The notes: generated by a model not told the origin, from the sequence alone. A DNA stretch of 6,704 nucleotides from Oscillospiraceae bacterium (GCA_015065045.1 SVRB01000071.1:1-6704); one strand, 5' to 3'; shown: positions 1-6,701, numbered from the stretch's first letter. Numbers and translations: made by a program.

Positions 1-1
1 A

Positions 2-580
2 CAGTTAGAACCCGGTGACGTTATTTTGAAGCACGTTGTAGCTCAGGATGCAGGACATACAAGAATAATAAGCAAAGAACCCGTTATTGTATATAAAGAC
101 GGAAAGATCGATCCTAATAACAGTTATATTACAACTATAGAACAGACAAATGTTTGGGATAAAACCGCATACGTAAACACAACGTGGTACGTTGACCACA
201 CTTATACGTTTGCACAGCTCTACAAATCATACTTCGTTCCGCTTACCCCCGTAGACTATACACAAAATACAGGCGATGCTTATATTTCGGCTGAGGATCT
301 GCTGACAGCTGACAATACTACTGAAGCAAAGAAGCTTCAGGGCGAGGTTTCTTCCAACTACTATATTACAGAGATAGCTGTTGAAATCACAAACAAAAGC
401 GGAAACGTTATATACTCTCAAAAGTGGTTCCCGAACACAAAAACTGTTTGGCTCGAAGATCTAAAATATTCCCCCAAGCTTTACAACTACGCAAACGGAA
501 CCTATCACTTTAAGCTTACAGCATCAATTCCTACCGGCTCAAAAACTATTGCAGACTACGACTTTAAAATTGAATACTGA
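2..580 (+). CDS. C-terminal part of a probable secreted/surface protein: papain-like (NlpC/P60 or CHAP style) remnant plus Ig-like domain
   Basis: The frame is open from the window edge to a TGA at 578-580, so this is a 3' fragment of 192 visible residues. A TTG at 26 lies inside the frame, has no Shine-Dalgarno site and is not taken as a start. Residues 2-8 read LEPGDVI and are followed by GHTRII (His19), then by TIEQT (Glu47-Gln48). This order (PGD, GH, EQ) is typical of the second half of NlpC/P60- or CHAP-like amidase/peptidase folds, where the His is catalytic; the partner Cys would lie upstream, outside the window. Residues about 118-192 have alternating beta-strand character with a G-N-V turn, an ANGTYHFKLTA strand and a final DYDFKIEY strand, like the Ig-like FlgD/Fn3-type domains at the ends of exported proteins. 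Many Asn, Thr and Tyr residues and no Cys suit an extracellular protein. The export signal and exact family cannot be seen. The gene is closed by a strong terminator and appears to be the last of its transcript. Confidence 0.6.
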   Translation, partial: QLEPGDVILKHVVAQDAGHTRIISKEPVIVYKDGKIDPNNSYITTIEQTNVWDKTAYVNTTWYVDHTYTFAQLYKSYFVPLTPVDYTQNTGDAYISAEDLLTADNTTEAKKLQGEVSSNYYITEIAVEITNKSGNVIYSQKWFPNTKTVWLEDLKYSPKLYNYANGTYHFKLTASIPTGSKTIADYDFKIEY

Positions 581-585
581 TCTAC

Positions 586-640
586 AAAAGCTTTGATTCT
601 ATATTCATCAGACGAATTTAGAATCAAAGCTTATTTTATT
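586..640 (+). terminator. Rho-independent terminator of the upstream surface-protein gene
   Basis: AAGCTTTGATTCTA (588-601) pairs perfectly over 14 bp with TAGAATCAAAGCTT (619-632). After a T-T mismatch, ATTC (603-606) pairs with GAAT (614-617) around a 7-nt loop. The stem is followed by ATTTTATTTG, a T-rich tail. It starts 8 nt after the stop at 580. The A-rich bases before the left arm could let it work weakly in reverse too, but no minus-strand gene ends here. Confidence 0.85.
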
Positions 641-679
641 TGTATATATTTATCTTATTTTATGCTAATAATGATTTAG

Positions 680-708
680 TTGACATTATATAAAATAAAT
701 GATATCAT
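680..708 (+). promoter_or_regulatory. Sigma-70/SigA-type promoter for the DUF2079 gene
   Basis: A consensus -35 TTGACA (680-685), a 17-bp spacer and TATCAT (703-708, 5 of 6 to consensus) predict a start near 715 and a leader of about 28 nt. A 10-bp palindrome ATGATATCAT (699-708) covers the -10 box and could be an operator or chance in AT-rich DNA. The gene's ribosome site AAGGG (731-735) lies 7 nt before the ATG at 743. Confidence 0.7.
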
Positions 709-742
709 AAGTCAGTAAAACTTTTTTGTAAAGGGCATATAT

Positions 743-2488
743 ATGTTAAGTTTTTTTAAGACGAGATCTGACAAGTTTAATTATACGAACATTGTAATTA
801 AATTGATTATATCGGTTGTTGCTGTTTCATTTTTTGAAACTGCTTTTTCCCCTTATGATTTTAATACTGCAGAATATTTTAACAGTATTTCATTTTTATC
901 TTATTTTCTTGCTGTATGCTTAGTTTTTTGCATACTTCTATTCACCGTCAAACAAAAATATAACGGTTATATAATGATCCCATTGGTAACTGCTCTCTTT
1001 GCAATTACAAACTATGATGATAGAACTATTTTTTTCGCACTGGCAACATCACTTGTTATAGGCGGAATCGTATTTTATTTCGGCAACGATCTTTCTCTGC
1101 CCAAACTTAACAAAAATACAACAATATTTATATGCGCGCTTTTGGGTACATTTTTAGCATTCTTTATTGCTTACTTCACTATTATTAAATTTTTAGGTCA
1201 CAGAACGCCTAACTTCGATTTCGGTATCTTTTCTCAAATGTACCACTATATGAAAGAAACGTTTATTCCCTATACTACTTGCGAAAGAGATATGCTTCTT
1301 TCTCATTTTGCCGTACATTTTTCACCGATTCTATATATCGCGCTTCCTGTTTATTACATTTTCCCTAACCCTTCAACTATACTTGCCGTTCAAGCAATCG
1401 TTGTTGCGTTAGGCGTTTTCCCGATTTATAAGCTTGCAAAGCACTTTAATCTTTCTAACAACAAAATTATTGCCATTGTTTTAATCTACGTTCTTCACCC
1501 GACTGTAATAGACAATAACTTTTACTATTTCCATGAAAATTGTTTTCTTACTGTTTTGCTTTTGTGTCTATTCTATTTTGCCGAGAAGAAAAAAGCTATA
1601 CCCACTCTCATATTTGCCCTTCTTACTATGATGGTAAAGGAAGATGCCCCTGTATATGTTTTGTTCTTTGGTCTTTATCTACTCATTTCCAACAAAGACA
1701 AAATAATTGGTGTGCTGTTGTCAGCCTTTTCTTCCCTATATTTTGCTATAGTAACCTACCTTATGTCTATCTACGGTCAAGGAATTATGACCTATAGATA
1801 CGAAAACTTTATTTTTACAGAAGACGGATCTATATACAGTGTTATATTCAACATTATTAAAAACCCGACGTATGTATTTCAACAGATTTTAAATCAGCCA
1901 AAGCTTGAGTTTTTAATTTTGATGCTTGTTCCAATGGCGCTTTTGCCATTTGCTGTAAAAAAGCCTTCGAATCTTATTCTTCTCTGCCCTATGTTACTGA
2001 TAAATCTTATGACAAATTACGTTTATCAGTATGATATAGGCTTTCAGTACACCTACGCATCCGTTGCTTTCTTGTTCTATGTTTTGATAATAAACGTCAG
2101 CGAGCTTGACAACAAATTTGCTAAAAAGCTTTTGATCAGCGGTGTTTGCGCTTCATTAGTTTTCTTCTGCTCGGTAAACCTCAGCAAAGTTGAAAGCATT
2201 AAGACCTATAACGCAGAAAAAGATGACGTAAAAATTATAAACAACGCGCTCAACACCATCCCTATGGATAAAAGCATAAAATCCACAACATTCTTTATTC
2301 CTGCGCTTTGGAACAGAGATGAGATTTACGAATACGCATATTCGGATGAAGAAACCGATTACGTTGTCTTTGATTTGCGTTGGGGGGATAAAGACTATAG
2401 TGATTTTATAGATTATAATTTCGAAAAATATGAAATTGCTGTATTTGAGGAGAATTTAATTGTAATCTTAAAAAGCATTGATAAATAA
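743..2488 (+). CDS. DUF2079 family polytopic membrane protein (possible GT-C-like glycosyltransferase)
   Basis: A complete 581-residue protein, starting at ATG 743 with AAGGG 7 nt upstream. Hydrophobic stretches suggest about 12-14 membrane helices, for example near residues 17-33, 50-68, 97-113, 128-150, 212-228, 241-257, 266-280, 304-317, 320-345, 388-403, 408-424, 436-452 and 463-480. A soluble tail of about 100 residues follows. DUF2079 hallmarks are visible: NFDFGIFSQM (157-166, Asp159) and HFAVHFSPILY (188-198, His188 and His192) after the early helices, KEDAP (299-303), and the C-terminal pattern ALWNRDEIYE then TDYVVFDLRWGD (521-549). The family has no settled function. Its architecture, with a first extracytoplasmic loop carrying an acidic residue, resembles GT-C enzymes that use lipid-linked sugars, so a role in modifying surface glycans or proteins is inference. 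The gene sits alone between a terminator and the next promoter, so no partner is suggested by context. Length and C-terminus look intact. Confidence 0.85.
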   Translation: MLSFFKTRSDKFNYTNIVIKLIISVVAVSFFETAFSPYDFNTAEYFNSISFLSYFLAVCLVFCILLFTVKQKYNGYIMIPLVTALFAITNYDDRTIFFALATSLVIGGIVFYFGNDLSLPKLNKNTTIFICALLGTFLAFFIAYFTIIKFLGHRTPNFDFGIFSQMYHYMKETFIPYTTCERDMLLSHFAVHFSPILYIALPVYYIFPNPSTILAVQAIVVALGVFPIYKLAKHFNLSNNKIIAIVLIYVLHPTVIDNNFYYFHENCFLTVLLLCLFYFAEKKKAIPTLIFALLTMMVKEDAPVYVLFFGLYLLISNKDKIIGVLLSAFSSLYFAIVTYLMSIYGQGIMTYRYENFIFTEDGSIYSVIFNIIKNPTYVFQQILNQPKLEFLILMLVPMALLPFAVKKPSNLILLCPMLLINLMTNYVYQYDIGFQYTYASVAFLFYVLIINVSELDNKFAKKLLISGVCASLVFFCSVNLSKVESIKTYNAEKDDVKIINNALNTIPMDKSIKSTTFFIPALWNRDEIYEYAYSDEETDYVVFDLRWGDKDYSDFIDYNFEKYEIAVFEENLIVILKSIDK

Positions 2489-2493
2489 AACGT

Positions 2494-2524
2494 ATGGGGA
2501 CATAGTCAGTGACCGTGTCCCCAT
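2494..2524. repeat. REP-like GGGGACA/TGTCCCC palindrome, possibly also acting as terminator
   Basis: ATGGGGACA (2494-2502) pairs perfectly with TGTCCCCAT (2516-2524) around a 13-nt loop containing GTCAGTGAC. It lies 5 nt after the DUF2079 stop. The GC-rich arms stand out sharply from the AT-rich surroundings. Palindromes ending in GGGGACA/TGTCCCC are known as dispersed elements in bacteria, often with REP-associated Y1 (IS200-like) transposases; membership here is inferred from the arms only. The downstream tail TATTATTTAATTATTTTTTCG is T-rich but interrupted, so termination of the DUF2079 transcript is plausible yet not certain. Confidence 0.6.
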
Positions 2525-2557
2525 TATTATTTAATTATTTTTTCGTTATTTTATTAT

Positions 2558-2690
2558 CAAAGCAATATTTGACATTTTTTTACTTGAAAAACAGATATAA
2601 ATATAATATAATAAATATATAGAGCATTATTTTTCACCAGGAAATAATAGTGTCTATTCGAAATTTGAAGTTTGTAGCCAAAGCAATATT
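2558..2690 (+). repeat. 12-bp direct repeat flanking the branching enzyme promoter
   Basis: CAAAGCAATATT occurs at 2558-2569, upstream of the -35 box, and again at 2679-2690, inside the leader hairpin, 109 bp apart. The copies are exact over 12 bp and diverge immediately outside. Function is unknown; it could be a paired protein-binding site, a trace of a small duplication, or chance. Confidence 0.4.
2584..2612 (+). promoter_or_regulatory. Promoter for the branching enzyme gene
   Basis: TTGAAA (2584-2589), a 17-bp spacer and a perfect TATAAT (2607-2612) predict a start near 2619 and a leader of about 95 nt. A second TATAAT overlaps at 2602-2607. A TTGACA at 2569-2574 lies too far upstream (27 or 32 bp) to pair with either -10 box. 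The site lies after the REP-like palindrome, so the gene is transcribed on its own. Confidence 0.7.
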
Positions 2691-2713
2691 CCTTTGGCAG
2701 TTGGGAGGTTAAT
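2619..2713 (+). promoter_or_regulatory. Structured 5' leader of the branching enzyme mRNA
   Basis: Two small hairpins can form. One pairs ATTATTT (2626-2632) with AAATAAT (2642-2648). The other pairs GCCAAAG (2677-2683) with CTTTGGC (2692-2698) around an 8-nt loop, ending 4 nt before the strong ribosome site GGGAGG (2703-2708), which is 5 nt from the ATG. Neither hairpin hides the ribosome site. I do not recognise any known riboswitch core. The second hairpin could simply stabilise the mRNA end or tune translation; that is inference. Confidence 0.4.
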
Positions 2714-4705
2714 ATGAGTTTTAACATTTTCAAGATCGACCCTTACCTTTTGCCATTCAAAAACGACATCAAATTAAGAAATGATGCCTACAATTCAAAA
2801 AGAAAAGAGCTTGTAGGTGATTCTAACACTCTTTCTGATTTTGCTAACGGCTATAACTACTTCGGTATACATCCGACAAAGACCGGGTGGGTATATCGTG
2901 AATGGGCGCCTGGCGCTGACGCTATGTATTTTACGGGCGACTTTTGTGATTGGAAAACAGATGCTTATCCCATGACCCGAATCGATAACGGAATCTTCGA
3001 GGTCAAGATAAAAGGAAAGAAAACAATTAAGCTTGGTCACAAGGTTCAAGCAATCGTATATAAAAATAACGAAATGCACAGACGTATTCCCGCTTACGCT
3101 ACAAGAGTAGTTCAGGATAGCGTAACGTACGCTTTTTGCGCTGAAATTGACAACGCTATATACGAAAGCTTCGAATGGACCGATGATAATTTTAAACCTG
3201 CAAAAACACCGTTAATATATGAGTGTCATATCGGTATGGCTCAGGAAGACGGCAAGGTAAGCTCATACGAAGAATTTACCGCCAACATTCTTCCGCGCAT
3301 CAAAAAGCTTGGTTATAACACCATTCAGATAATGGCTATTATGGAGCATCCGTATTATGGGTCTTTTGGTTATCAGGTTTCTAATTTCTATGCACCAAGC
3401 TCGCGTTACGGAACTGCTAATGATTTGAAAAAACTTATAAATACTGCGCACAAAATGGGTATCGCAGTATTGCTTGACGTTGTACACTCACACGCGGTAA
3501 AAAACGCCGGAGACGGTCTGAATTATTTTGACGGAACGGAATATCAGTATTTCCACGAAGGTCCAAGGGGCTATCATAAAGCGTGGGATACAAAGCTTTT
3601 TAACTACGGTAAAAACGAAGTATTACACTTTCTTCTTTCTAACCTTAAATACTGGATGGACGTATTCCATTTCGACGGATTCCGTTTTGATGGCGTAACC
3701 TCTATGCTTTATCACGATCACGGGCTGGGAAGCGCTTTTACCGGTTATGATATGTATTTCTCTCTTAACACCGATATTGAAGCAATAACGTATCTGACTC
3801 TTGCGAACGAACTGGTTCATTCTATAAACCAAAACGCTATAACCATAGCTGAAGATATGTCGGGCATGCCGCTTATGTGTCTTCCCGTTTCAAAAGGCGG
3901 TATTGGATTTGACTACCGTTTGTCTATGGGTATTCCTGACCTTTGGATCAAGTTTATCAAAGAATATAAAGACGAAGATTGGGATATGTTTAAGCTTTGG
4001 TATGAATTGACAAGCAAACGCCCGAAGGAAAAATCCATCGGCTATTGCGAATCACACGATCAAGCCCTTGTCGGTGATAAAACCATCATATTCCGTCTTT
4101 GTGACTCGGATATGTATTGGAATATGAGCAAAGACAGACAAAGCGCTATAATCGACAGAGGAATCGCTCTGCACAAAATGATTCGTCTTATAACAGCTTC
4201 AGTTGTCGGCGAAGGGTATCTTAACTTTATGGGAAATGAATTCGGTCACCCCGAATGGATAGACTTCCCTCGCGAAGGAAATGGCTGGAGCTACCACTAC
4301 TGCCGACGTCAATGGAGTCTTGCTGACAATGATTTGTTAAAATACACTTTCCTGAATGAATTTGATATAGCTATGGTCAAGCTCTTGAAAAGCGAAAGAC
4401 TTATGGTCAAAAAAGCTCTTAGCCAATGGATAGACCAAGGAGATAAAACACTGCTTTATACTAAAGGCAAAACTGTATTTGCTTTTAACTTCCATCCCGA
4501 TAAATCGTTTGAAAACTACTTTGTTCCCGTAGAAGAAGATGGTTGTTACAAAGTAATTCTTTCATCTGACGATCCTAAATTCGGAGGATTTGACCGAGTT
4601 GACAAAGAATACATCTATAAAGCTGAGAAAACCGTTGACAACCGACTTGGTTTCTTCTGTTATCTTCCCTCTCGTACGGCTATAGTACTAAAAAAACAAA
4701 AATAA
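2714..4705 (+). CDS. glgB: 1,4-alpha-glucan branching enzyme, eukaryotic-like GH13_8 type
   Basis: This cytoplasmic enzyme cuts an alpha-1,4 glucan and re-attaches the piece through an alpha-1,6 bond, making branches in glycogen. It is a complete 663-residue protein starting at ATG 2714 behind GGGAGG. Order of domains: an N-terminal region with a CBM48-type module (YREWAPGA at 61-68, then GDFCDW), the GH13 barrel, and a C-terminal beta domain ending in the FGGFDRVD stretch typical of starch-branching enzymes. All four GH13 motifs are present: DVVHSHAVKN (Asp255, His260); GFRFDGVTS (Arg324, nucleophile Asp326); AEDMSGMP (acid/base Glu380); and ESHDQALVGDKT (His448, stabiliser Asp449). YGSFGYQVSNFYAPSSRYG and EFGHPEWIDFPREGNGWSYHYCRRQW match the plant/yeast/animal branching enzyme lineage (GH13_8) rather than the usual bacterial GlgB (GH13_9). 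No other glycogen gene lies beside it; it has its own promoter and terminator. The symbol glgB is used by function. Confidence 0.94.
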   Translation: MSFNIFKIDPYLLPFKNDIKLRNDAYNSKRKELVGDSNTLSDFANGYNYFGIHPTKTGWVYREWAPGADAMYFTGDFCDWKTDAYPMTRIDNGIFEVKIKGKKTIKLGHKVQAIVYKNNEMHRRIPAYATRVVQDSVTYAFCAEIDNAIYESFEWTDDNFKPAKTPLIYECHIGMAQEDGKVSSYEEFTANILPRIKKLGYNTIQIMAIMEHPYYGSFGYQVSNFYAPSSRYGTANDLKKLINTAHKMGIAVLLDVVHSHAVKNAGDGLNYFDGTEYQYFHEGPRGYHKAWDTKLFNYGKNEVLHFLLSNLKYWMDVFHFDGFRFDGVTSMLYHDHGLGSAFTGYDMYFSLNTDIEAITYLTLANELVHSINQNAITIAEDMSGMPLMCLPVSKGGIGFDYRLSMGIPDLWIKFIKEYKDEDWDMFKLWYELTSKRPKEKSIGYCESHDQALVGDKTIIFRLCDSDMYWNMSKDRQSAIIDRGIALHKMIRLITASVVGEGYLNFMGNEFGHPEWIDFPREGNGWSYHYCRRQWSLADNDLLKYTFLNEFDIAMVKLLKSERLMVKKALSQWIDQGDKTLLYTKGKTVFAFNFHPDKSFENYFVPVEEDGCYKVILSSDDPKFGGFDRVDKEYIYKAEKTVDNRLGFFCYLPSRTAIVLKKQK

Positions 4706-4711
4706 AAAAAC

Positions 4712-4742
4712 AAAATCCACGAGAATATTCTCGTGGATTTTT
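4712..4742. terminator. Bidirectional terminator between convergent glgB and alcohol dehydrogenase genes
   Basis: 4712-4741 is a perfect 30-bp palindrome: AAAATCCACGAGA, loop ATAT, and the exact complement. On the plus strand it runs into TTTTTTATTATT. On the minus strand it runs into TTTTGTTTTTTTATTTT. It fills the 42-bp gap between the glgB stop (4705) and the dehydrogenase stop (4748), so it can end transcription from both sides. Confidence 0.92.
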
Positions 4743-4747
4743 TATTA

Positions 4748-5917
4748 TTACCAACAGCTTTTATAAATTTCCTTTAATTTATCATAATCAAGGCTTATAT
4801 AAGTCGGAATCTCTCTTGTTCTTCCAAACGTACAAAGCTCGCAAAGTCTGTCAATGCAATCCTCGGGTATATCAAACGCTCTGAGTCTTAAAGGCATACC
4901 AATCTCTGCAAAAAAGCTCTCCATACGTTCTATTCCCATTAAAGCTGCCTTCTCGTCCTTTTCCTCGCTTACGTCCCACACACGTCTTGCAAACTGTGCA
5001 AATCTTTGTGGAGCGTATTTATAAACGTATCTCGCCCATGCAGGAAATAATACTGCAAGTCCTGCCCCGTGCGCGATCTCCTCGTATTCACCGCTTAATG
5101 CGTGTTCAAGCTGATGAACGGGAAGCATATTCTGTCTTCCGCATCCCGTAAGGTCATTATGTGAAAGGCTTGAAGCCCACATCATATTTGCTCTTGCATC
5201 GTAATCATCAGGACAATCCATAAGCTTTCTTGCAGCGCTTATTACTGACTTTAAAATAGATTCTGATATTCTATCTGTAATATCGGTAGGCTCGCACACT
5301 GTGAAATATCTCTCCATTGTATGCGCCATAATATCAACAGCTCCGCACGCTGTCTGGTATTTGCTTACCGAATAAGTCAATTCGGGATTACATATTGCAA
5401 ACAAGCATCTGTTAAAATCGCTGTTAAATCCACGCTTCATATTTAACTCAAGATTTGTAATTACAGCAGATGAGCTCATCTCACTGCCTGCTGCGGCTAT
5501 CGTCAAAATACATCCTATCGGAAGTCCATTTTCCAAAACGTTCTTTCTTGTCGGAAAATCCCATACGTCACATTCGCTAAGCACCCCCGCAGCCGTATAT
5601 TTAGATGAATCGATTACACTTCCTCCACCAACCGCAAGTATCATTTCAACATTGTTTTCTCTTGCCTTCTTTATAGCTTCTCTGACAAAAGAAATTCTCG
5701 GATTAGGACTAACGCCACCCATCTCAACGACCTTAATGCCGTTTGACTTTAAAGATGACATCACTTCATCATACAGCCCTGACGACTTAACACTTCCCAT
5801 ACCATACTGCATCATTATCGTCTTAAATCCGTATCCCTTTATTATCTCTCCTACATCCTTGTGCTTGTCCTTACCGAAAAACACCTTTGTAGGTGCATAA
5901 TATATAAAATCCTGCAT
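4748..5917 (-). CDS. Iron-containing alcohol dehydrogenase, butanol dehydrogenase (BDH/YqhD-like) type
   Basis: Predicted cytoplasmic NAD(P)H-dependent enzyme that interconverts aldehydes and alcohols, usually to dispose of reductant in fermentation. The 389-residue form starting MQDFIYYAPTKVFFGK fits the usual family length and start. The N-terminal Rossmann-like part holds YGMGSVKSSGLYD (38-50), SPNPR (70-74) and the fold motif GGGSVIDSSK (97-106; Asp103, Lys106). The C-terminal helical domain holds the likely Fe2+ ligands Asp195 and His199 (VDIMAHTMERY), His268 in HQLEHAL, and His283 in IAHG; His272 is the conserved extra His. The family's YGGGS loop, which contacts the cofactor phosphate in YqhD-like enzymes, reads YGMGS here. 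Spacing between the last two ligands is 15 residues, against 14 in FucO by memory. It lies 70 nt downstream of murA on the same strand, with a hairpin in between. The exact substrate (butanal, acetaldehyde, methylglyoxal-type aldehydes) cannot be told from sequence. Confidence 0.9.
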   Translation of the reverse strand: MQDFIYYAPTKVFFGKDKHKDVGEIIKGYGFKTIMMQYGMGSVKSSGLYDEVMSSLKSNGIKVVEMGGVSPNPRISFVREAIKKARENNVEMILAVGGGSVIDSSKYTAAGVLSECDVWDFPTRKNVLENGLPIGCILTIAAAGSEMSSSAVITNLELNMKRGFNSDFNRCLFAICNPELTYSVSKYQTACGAVDIMAHTMERYFTVCEPTDITDRISESILKSVISAARKLMDCPDDYDARANMMWASSLSHNDLTGCGRQNMLPVHQLEHALSGEYEEIAHGAGLAVLFPAWARYVYKYAPQRFAQFARRVWDVSEEKDEKAALMGIERMESFFAEIGMPLRLRAFDIPEDCIDRLCELCTFGRTREIPTYISLDYDKLKEIYKSCW

Positions 5918-5924
5918 ATCATTT

Positions 5925-5930
5925 CTCCTT
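5925..5930 (-). promoter_or_regulatory. Ribosome binding site fixing the alcohol dehydrogenase start
   Basis: On the minus strand AAGGAG (5930-5925) lies 7 nt before the ATG at 5917-5915. The frame is open 10 codons further to a TTG at 5947, but that extension would run through this ribosome site and lacks one of its own, so the ATG at 5917 is preferred. Confidence 0.85.
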
Positions 5931-5943
5931 ACATGATATATTA

Positions 5944-5981
5944 TCAAAAAGTGATGGCGAATTAAAAAACTGCCATCACTT
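5944..5981 (-). terminator. Terminator-like hairpin between murA and the alcohol dehydrogenase gene
   Basis: AAGTGATGGC (5949-5958) pairs with GCCATCACTT (5972-5981) over 10 bp with a 13-nt loop. Read on the minus strand it ends in CACTTTTTGATAA, giving a short T tract. It starts 6 nt after the murA stop and ends about 18 nt before the dehydrogenase ribosome site. It may end murA transcription, or act as a leaky attenuator or processing site within a two-gene transcript. Confidence 0.65.
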
Positions 5982-5987
5982 AATCAA

Positions 5988-6701
5988 TTATAATGCTTTT
6001 TCATACGTTGCGGGGTCAGGAAGAACTACCTTTTTGATATTTGCTCCAACGCCGCGAAGTTTTTCTACCAAATTATCATATCCGCGTTCGATATGGTGTA
6101 TATCCTCGATCTCTGTTCTGCCGGGAGCAATAAGTCCTGCAAGAACAACTGCTGCTCCTGCTCTGAGGTCAACTGCACGAAGGTTTGCGGAAGATAAAGG
6201 CTGACCGCCCTCAATTATCGCTGTTCTATCGTCTACCTTTATGCAAGCTCCCATTCTGCGAAGCTCATCAACGTATCTGAATCTGTTTGAGAAGATACCC
6301 TCGTTAAGCAAGCTTACGCCATGCGCCTGACACATCAATACGCACATCTGCGGTCCCATATCTGTCGGGAAACCGGGATAAGGGAGAGTCTTGAGATTTA
6401 TTCTCGACAACTTCTCTGTCTTACGGTATACAGTTACGTAATCGTCATATTCCTCAACAGCTATTCCCATTTCTTCCATCTTTGCCGAAATGGATTCAAG
6501 GTGCTTCGGAATTACGTTTCTTATGTTAAGCTTTCCGCCTGTTACAGCCGCCGCTATCATAAATGTTCCCGCTTCAATCATATCGGGAATAATAGCATAA
6601 GTACAACCCTTAAGCTTTTCAACACCTGTGATCTTTATAGTATCAGTACCTGCGCCGGAAATCTTCGCGCCGCAAGTATTGAGGAAGTTTAAGGGTTGTA
6701 C
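5988..6701 (-). CDS. murA: UDP-N-acetylglucosamine 1-carboxyvinyltransferase (MurA), 5' end outside the window
   Basis: MurA transfers enolpyruvate from PEP to UDP-GlcNAc, the first committed step of peptidoglycan synthesis, in the cytoplasm. About 235 C-terminal residues are visible out of a usual 420 or so. The frame runs well upstream of the Met at 6581: NFLNTCGAKISGAGTDTIKI is clearly MurA sequence, so that Met (in PDMIEAGTFM) is internal. Visible landmarks: GAGTD; PDMIEAGTF; FPTDM (Asp codon 6362-6360, equivalent to the catalytic Asp305 of E. coli MurA); NRF (Arg codon 6284-6282); DLRAGAA (Arg codon 6164-6162); and HIERGY (Arg codon 6086-6084). The PEP-binding Cys loop lies outside. The stop is TAA at 5990-5988. 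Upstream of NFLN the translation becomes VQPL and meets TAA at 6704-6702, which does not fit MurA; this comes from a 16-bp inverted repeat at the very end and is probably not real gene sequence. Confidence 0.93.
   Translation of the reverse strand, partial: VQPLNFLNTCGAKISGAGTDTIKITGVEKLKGCTYAIIPDMIEAGTFMIAAAVTGGKLNIRNVIPKHLESISAKMEEMGIAVEEYDDYVTVYRKTEKLSRINLKTLPYPGFPTDMGPQMCVLMCQAHGVSLLNEGIFSNRFRYVDELRRMGACIKVDDRTAIIEGGQPLSSANLRAVDLRAGAAVVLAGLIAPGRTEIEDIHHIERGYDNLVEKLRGVGANIKKVVLPDPATYEKAL

Noticed and set aside
1540..1797. Plus-strand 85-codon open frame inside the DUF2079 gene
   Set aside because: It is an out-of-frame shadow of the well supported membrane protein; its Cys/Ser-rich product resembles no family.
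2569..2574. TTGACA as the -35 box of the branching enzyme promoter
   Set aside because: The nearest TATAAT is 27 bp away, whereas TTGAAA at 2584-2589 has the ideal 17-bp spacing.
2619..2713. A riboswitch in the branching enzyme leader
   Set aside because: Two simple hairpins are visible, but no conserved core of the classes I compared by eye (c-di-GMP, glycine, SAM, cobalamin, preQ1) and no terminator or ribosome-site switch.
5652..5900. Plus-strand 82-codon open frame opposite the alcohol dehydrogenase gene
   Set aside because: It lies wholly within a strongly supported minus-strand gene, has no ribosome site and no recognisable protein content.
5945..5947. TTG as an upstream start of the alcohol dehydrogenase
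   Set aside because: The extra ten codons contain the AAGGAG ribosome site for the ATG at 5917 and do not resemble the family N-terminus.
6579..6581. ATG as the murA start
   Set aside because: It is the Met of PDMIEAGTFM, in the middle of MurA, and about 35 upstream codons continue good MurA sequence.
6321..6692. Plus-strand 123-codon open frame opposite murA
   Set aside because: It is antisense to clear MurA coding sequence, and its product has no recognisable features.
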